A DNA stretch of 8,336 nt from Elusimicrobiota bacterium (GTDB lineage: Bacteria > Elusimicrobiota > Elusimicrobia > Elusimicrobiales > Elusimicrobiaceae). Each line of letters starts with the position of its first letter. Position 1 is the stretch's first letter. The translations under genes were made by a program, and so were the position numbers. The stretch lies in NCBI GenBank assembly GCA_031258375.1, contig JAIRMX010000209.1, positions 1-8,336 of the forward strand, read 5' to 3'. Of this stretch, positions 4,867-8,336 are shown in pieces. Under the pieces are notes generated by a model. That model saw only the letters and a list, made by a program, of their open reading frames with translations, was not told the DNA's origin and made no database searches.

Positions 4867-5988
4867 ATGAAAAAGTTGGTTATTGTTTTATTTTTATTTC
4901 TGCCGCTTGCGGTTCTCGCCCAGCAAAAGCCGGACGTGTATGTTTTTACTTCTCCGACATGCGTGCATTGCGGGAAGTTTAAAAAAGAGTATTATCCTAA
5001 GTTAAAAAATAAATACGACAAAAAGGTAAATTTCTTGGATTTAAGCACGGCAGAAGAATCCAATAATCTTAAACTCGCGGATCTAGCCGAGAAATATGGT
5101 AAAGGCGCTTACGTTCCCGCGCTTGTTGTCGGCGAACATTTTCTTTTGGGATATCCGAACCAAATCGGTCTTTACGCGGAAGAAGCTATAGAAAAAGCTC
5201 TTGCCGCAAATGCCGTCACGGTCGAACTTGCGGAAGTGGACGCGCGCGCGGCTTTTGAGAAATTTACTTTAGCGGCGATTATATTTAACGGCCTTATTGA
5301 CGGCGTCAATCCTTGCGCGTTTGCGGTAATAGTGTTTTTCATCTCGTTTCTTTCCGTTTACGGTTATAACAGAAAGGAAGTTATATACGTCGGCGGGGCG
5401 TATTGTCTGGCTGTGTTTTTAACTTATATAATGCTGGGGCTTGGGCTGTTTAACGTTTTATACGCGATGGAATCTTTTCATCTCGCGATAAAAATATTTT
5501 ATATTTTGACGGCGGCTGTCTGTTTTATATTTTTCGCATTAAGCGTTTATGATTTTATAATGTACCGCAAAACAAAAGACGGAAAATCTATGTTGCTGCG
5601 TTTGCCCGATAATTTAAAAGTGCGCATAAATAAAATCATCGGGTTTTTTCTGCGCGACAAAGAAAAAAGCGCGCTGCGGCTTGTCTGCGCTTCTTTGGCT
5701 GTGGGTTTTATAGTTTCTTTGGTTGAAGCCGTTTGTACCGGACAGGTTTATATTCCGACGATAGTTTTGATTATGAAAGAGCCGGCCTTTCGTTTGCGCG
5801 CGTGGCTTTATTTATTGATTTACAATATCATGTTCATTTTGCCTTTGCTTGCGGTTTTTGTTTTGGCGGCAGCCGGACAGAAATCGGAAACTATCAATAA
5901 TTTCTTTAAAAATCACCTTGGCGCGGCTAAAATATTGCTCTCGCTCGTGTTCTTATGCTTGGGACTGATGCTGGCCTTCAATATATAG
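4867..5988 (+). CDS. Thioredoxin-CcdA/DsbD fusion: membrane thiol-disulfide transporter
   Basis: The 373-residue product joins two redox modules. Residues 1-18 are a Sec signal peptide (cut near VLA/QQ). Residues about 21-115 are an exported thioredoxin/glutaredoxin-like domain with active site C32-V-H-C35 and the expected cis-proline (VP84). Residues about 130-373 form a six-helix CcdA/DsbD-type membrane domain. It carries one cysteine in DGVNPC150AF and its partner in EAVC290TGQVY, the pair that passes electrons across the membrane. Together these suggest that cytoplasmic reducing power is moved to the outward-facing thioredoxin domain, which then reduces proteins such as apocytochromes, mis-oxidised enzymes or peroxidases. 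Classical DsbD has N- and C-terminal periplasmic domains on either side of the membrane part; here the single thioredoxin domain comes first. GAGGT (4855-4859) is a good ribosome site 7 bases before the ATG. No cytochrome c or Dsb gene lies next to it, so the client is unknown. Confidence 0.88.
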   Translation: MKKLVIVLFLFLPLAVLAQQKPDVYVFTSPTCVHCGKFKKEYYPKLKNKYDKKVNFLDLSTAEESNNLKLADLAEKYGKGAYVPALVVGEHFLLGYPNQIGLYAEEAIEKALAANAVTVELAEVDARAAFEKFTLAAIIFNGLIDGVNPCAFAVIVFFISFLSVYGYNRKEVIYVGGAYCLAVFLTYIMLGLGLFNVLYAMESFHLAIKIFYILTAAVCFIFFALSVYDFIMYRKTKDGKSMLLRLPDNLKVRINKIIGFFLRDKEKSALRLVCASLAVGFIVSLVEAVCTGQVYIPTIVLIMKEPAFRLRAWLYLLIYNIMFILPLLAVFVLAAAGQKSETINNFFKNHLGAAKILLSLVFLCLGLMLAFNI

Positions 5989-5993
5989 AAATA

Positions 5994-7463
5994 ATGAAAA
6001 CTGAATTTAAATTAAAAAAACAAATAGCGTTTTTTAATATTTTAAAATGGTTTCTGGCTTCCGTATTAATAGGAGCTATAGTCGGAGTATTTAACGGGCT
6101 GTTTTTAAAATTGCTTTCTTCCACTTTAAAATTCACAAATAGTTTTCAGTATTATTATTTGGCGCTGCCTTTGGGACTTTACGCGGTGAATATCCTTGCG
6201 CGTAAAGTCGCTCCGCAGGATACCGGTTTTTCCACTAACGAAGCCATAGCCGCTATCAACGAGCGCAGGGGAATATCCGTTTTATCCGCCGTAAAAGCGT
6301 TTTTTTTGCCTATTATAACTATAGGCGTAGGCGGTTCGGCGGGCAAAGAATCGCCGTGCGCGGACGTCGGCGCCGGGCTGGCTTCGTTTTTTGCAAAATT
6401 GTTTTCATTTAATGTTAATGAACGCCGTAAACTTATGATTTGCGGCGTAAGCGCGGGTTTTGCCGGAGTTTTCGGCGTGCCGATATCCGGCGCCTTGTTC
6501 GGCCTTGAAGTATTGAGCGTAGGAACGGTGTTTTACGAAGTTATGTTCCCCGCTTTTATATCCGGCATTACGTCTTATCAAATAACTCAAATGATGGGCG
6601 TGGAATATATTTATCACCCTATGGTTTTAGGCGCGGTAAATTTGGACAAATCGCTTTTATCTACCGTCGGCGCGGGTTTATTTTTTGGACTGATGTCTCT
6701 TTTATTTATAGAAATTCTTAAGCTTACCCGCATATTGTTCCGCTTTATAGGCAGCAAATATTCAGTATTTTTAAAAGTATTTATTGCAAGCGCAATGCTT
6801 ATAATTATAGCGTGGTTTTCCTCTCCCGCATATTTGGGACTGAGTATGAACCGCGTCGACGCCGTTTTAGCCGGAGACAAAGCTTTGATGTTTGGTTTTC
6901 TGGTTAAAATGTTTACTACCGGAATTACTTTTGCCGCCGGAGGCGTGGGCGGGCTTATAACGCCGGTAATGTTTATCGGAGCAAACGCCGGCTATTTCTT
7001 TGCCGATATATTGGGGCTTAATACGGTGACTTTTGCGGCTTTAGGCATAGTCAGCATTTTGGCCGGAGTATGCAATACTCCTCTTGCCGCGAGCGTTATG
7101 GCTATAGAGCTTTTTGGCGCCACTATAGCGCCTTACGCGGCGGTTTCCTGCATAGTCAGCTTTTTGGTAACCGGCAGGCGCAGCCTTTACAGCAAACAAC
7201 AATTTGCTTTTGATAAGGATATGAGCGATGAAGACGAAGATATAAATAGTTGCAAACGCCGCAGCGTGAAAGAATTGCAGCGCGCGCTGAAACAGAAAAA
7301 TTTTTTGCTTTCTTCCGTCCGCCATCTTATACCGGATATTAAACCGGTAAAACAGGATAAAGTAAAAGAAAAAAATCCGTCTTCTTCTTTATCCAAAGAG
7401 CGAAATAAATTTTCCATATTCAGCCACCTCATACCCGAAATTAACGACGAGGATAAGAAGTAA
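5994..7463 (+). CDS. CLC-family chloride channel or transporter
   Basis: I take the ATG at 5994, 5 bases after the previous stop, giving 489 residues. An in-frame ATG at 5955 would add 13 residues but overlaps the upstream gene by 34 bases and has no ribosome site. Neither start has a strong one, so coupling is likely. Residues are numbered from 5994. The CLC signatures are GVGGSAGKESP (111-121), with the gating glutamate at E119; GFAGVFGVPISGALFGLE (155-172), the second pore region; GGVGGLITPVMFIGA (316-330); and AGVCNTPLAASVMAIELFG (357-375). The usual GSGIP selectivity loop is replaced by DTGFSTNEAI (76-85), resembling the GHGT-type loop of a bacterial/archaeal CLC branch. The residue after E172 is Val, where CLC-ec1 has its inner proton glutamate, so channel-like anion flow rather than Cl-/H+ exchange is possible. 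There are no CBS domains. A charged tail of about 90 residues holds a repeated HLIP(D/E)I motif. Confidence 0.9.
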   Translation: MKTEFKLKKQIAFFNILKWFLASVLIGAIVGVFNGLFLKLLSSTLKFTNSFQYYYLALPLGLYAVNILARKVAPQDTGFSTNEAIAAINERRGISVLSAVKAFFLPIITIGVGGSAGKESPCADVGAGLASFFAKLFSFNVNERRKLMICGVSAGFAGVFGVPISGALFGLEVLSVGTVFYEVMFPAFISGITSYQITQMMGVEYIYHPMVLGAVNLDKSLLSTVGAGLFFGLMSLLFIEILKLTRILFRFIGSKYSVFLKVFIASAMLIIIAWFSSPAYLGLSMNRVDAVLAGDKALMFGFLVKMFTTGITFAAGGVGGLITPVMFIGANAGYFFADILGLNTVTFAALGIVSILAGVCNTPLAASVMAIELFGATIAPYAAVSCIVSFLVTGRRSLYSKQQFAFDKDMSDEDEDINSCKRRSVKELQRALKQKNFLLSSVRHLIPDIKPVKQDKVKEKNPSSSLSKERNKFSIFSHLIPEINDEDKK

Positions 7464-8336
7464 TGCGCGCCGTGAAAACGAATTATGCCGTCGTTATGGT
7501 ATGGGGATTGACGATTTTTATTTATTTGGCGTTTATTGCGCTCTTAAGCGCTCTTTATCCTTATGGATTCGACGAATATCAAGGATTGAGCGACAGCTTA
7601 AAATCGGCATTCAAAATATTTTGGCATACGCACACCTCCTTTCAGCCGAGAATAGGGGGTTTATTCGGGAGCATAATTTTGTATTTGGGCAAATGGTCGT
7701 TTGTTTTATTAAATCCCTTAGCGCAAATAAGTTTGGTATTTTCTTATTTCTATTTTATTTTTTTGCGTATGCCTGATTTTAAAGCATTAAAGGATTTGTC
7801 CGTATTTTTATTATTATGTTTGCTTTCTTTTCTTGCGGTGCCAATTCCGGCTGAAACCGTTTTTTGGATAGGCGGCGCAAATAATTACAGCTGGACCATG
7901 CTGATATTTATGATTATGCTGTGCGCTTTACGCGCCGCCGCCGAAGGGAAAGATTTTATAGGGAAAAAACGTTTTAATTTATTTATATTTGCTGTTGTAG
8001 GTTTATTTTTAGGAATGAGCAATGAAAATAACGCGCCGATGGCTTTAGTAATTTTCGCATTGAGTTTTGCATACTTTAAAATAAAAAAGATACAAATACC
8101 TAAATGGTATTATTTCGCTTTATTAGGAATTATCGTCGGCCTTATAATCTTGTTTTTCAGCGGAGGAACTTTAAAGCGCGCTGCGGATTGGAATTTCGAA
8201 TATTTCTTTAAAGCTTCAGTTTTGACAAAGATGTTCTTTCATCTGAATAATATGCATGATTATTTTGCTGCAGTACTTCTGCCTTTGATTACGCCCATTT
8301 TAATATTTCTTGTATTTGTTGATGGGGGGGGGGGGG
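7463..8336 (+). CDS. Multi-pass membrane protein, DUF6056/GT-C glycosyltransferase-like (partial, runs off the window)
   Basis: The ATG overlaps the CLC stop by one base (TAATG), and GAGGA at 7449-7453 gives a good ribosome site 9 bases upstream. The frame stays open to the window edge. The first 287 residues are believable; the last four codons come from the G-run. The protein has about seven or more hydrophobic helices. The first outward loop carries an acidic pair, D37-E38, followed by QPR (61-63), as in GT-C glycosyltransferases that use lipid-linked sugars. Further on are FWIGGANNYSW (134-144) and GMSNENNAP (184-192), which resemble motifs of the DUF6056 family as I recall it. If so, it probably adds a sugar to a surface polysaccharide, lipid or protein on the outer face of the membrane. 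No sugar-transfer partner gene is visible. The family assignment is from memory of motifs and is moderate; a multi-pass membrane protein is certain. Confidence 0.75.
   Translation, partial: MRAVKTNYAVVMVWGLTIFIYLAFIALLSALYPYGFDEYQGLSDSLKSAFKIFWHTHTSFQPRIGGLFGSIILYLGKWSFVLLNPLAQISLVFSYFYFIFLRMPDFKALKDLSVFLLLCLLSFLAVPIPAETVFWIGGANNYSWTMLIFMIMLCALRAAAEGKDFIGKKRFNLFIFAVVGLFLGMSNENNAPMALVIFALSFAYFKIKKIQIPKWYYFALLGIIVGLIILFFSGGTLKRAADWNFEYFFKASVLTKMFFHLNNMHDYFAAVLLPLITPILIFLVFVDGGGG
8324..8336. other. Terminal run of 13 G, probable sequencing or assembly artefact
   Basis: Thirteen consecutive G end the window directly after GAT in the middle of an A/T-rich coding region. Nothing else in the window resembles it, and it would encode poly-Gly in the middle of a membrane protein. 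Poly-G tails are a known artefact of two-colour sequencing chemistry at read ends, and this looks like a contig edge. Residues after Asp287 of the last gene should not be trusted. Confidence 0.75.

Noticed and set aside
5955..5993. Upstream in-frame ATG that would extend the CLC protein by 13 residues
   Set aside because: It lies inside the preceding gene with no ribosome site. The ATG at 5994, just after that gene's stop, is the simpler start.

Overview
The window looks like a piece of a metagenome-assembled bacterial contig. It most resembles a gut-type Elusimicrobiota genome (Elusimicrobium-like). The main clue is the pilin at the left: its N-terminus (KKG/FTLIE...LVVVLIIGILAAIALPQY.KAVEKSR) is the form found in the large pilin-like families of that phylum. 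The genes mix GCG/CGC-rich codons with a low-GC, A/T-rich intergenic background, and the 5'-nucleotidase and DsbD-type proteins carry export signals, which suits a cell with a periplasm. The taxonomic call is inference.

Layout, left to right. Positions 1-223 hold the promoter and structured leader of a type IV pilin gene (224-676, plus strand). A perfect bidirectional terminator (701-727) separates the pilin from a convergent two-gene minus-strand operon read from 3598 down to 753. That operon is a secreted UshA/CpdB-type 5'-nucleotidase followed, with a GTGA overlap, by a MATE-family transporter. Next is a 650-base divergent gap (3599-4248) with no ordinary gene. It contains a second perfect bidirectional terminator (3978-4011), other hairpins, and tiny reading frames with good ribosome binding sites on both strands. 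Because the flanking genes point away from this terminator, it suggests two small unannotated transcripts converging on it. This is the least explained part of the window.

From 4249 to the right edge runs a tightly packed plus-strand operon. It holds a MarC/YhgN-family membrane protein, a thioredoxin-CcdA/DsbD fusion that should move reducing equivalents across the inner membrane, a CLC-family chloride channel/transporter with an unusual C-terminal tail, and the N-terminal 287 residues of a multi-pass membrane protein resembling DUF6056/GT-C glycosyltransferases. The last gene runs off the window and ends in 13 consecutive G, most likely a sequencing or assembly artefact.

Functionally the window is mostly envelope biology: a pilus subunit, nucleotide scavenging outside the cytoplasm, drug or metabolite efflux, thiol redox, anion transport and probably surface glycan modification. 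I see no mobile element, CRISPR array, tRNA or rRNA gene. The four-gene plus-strand operon has no obvious single pathway; co-transcription is inferred from spacing.
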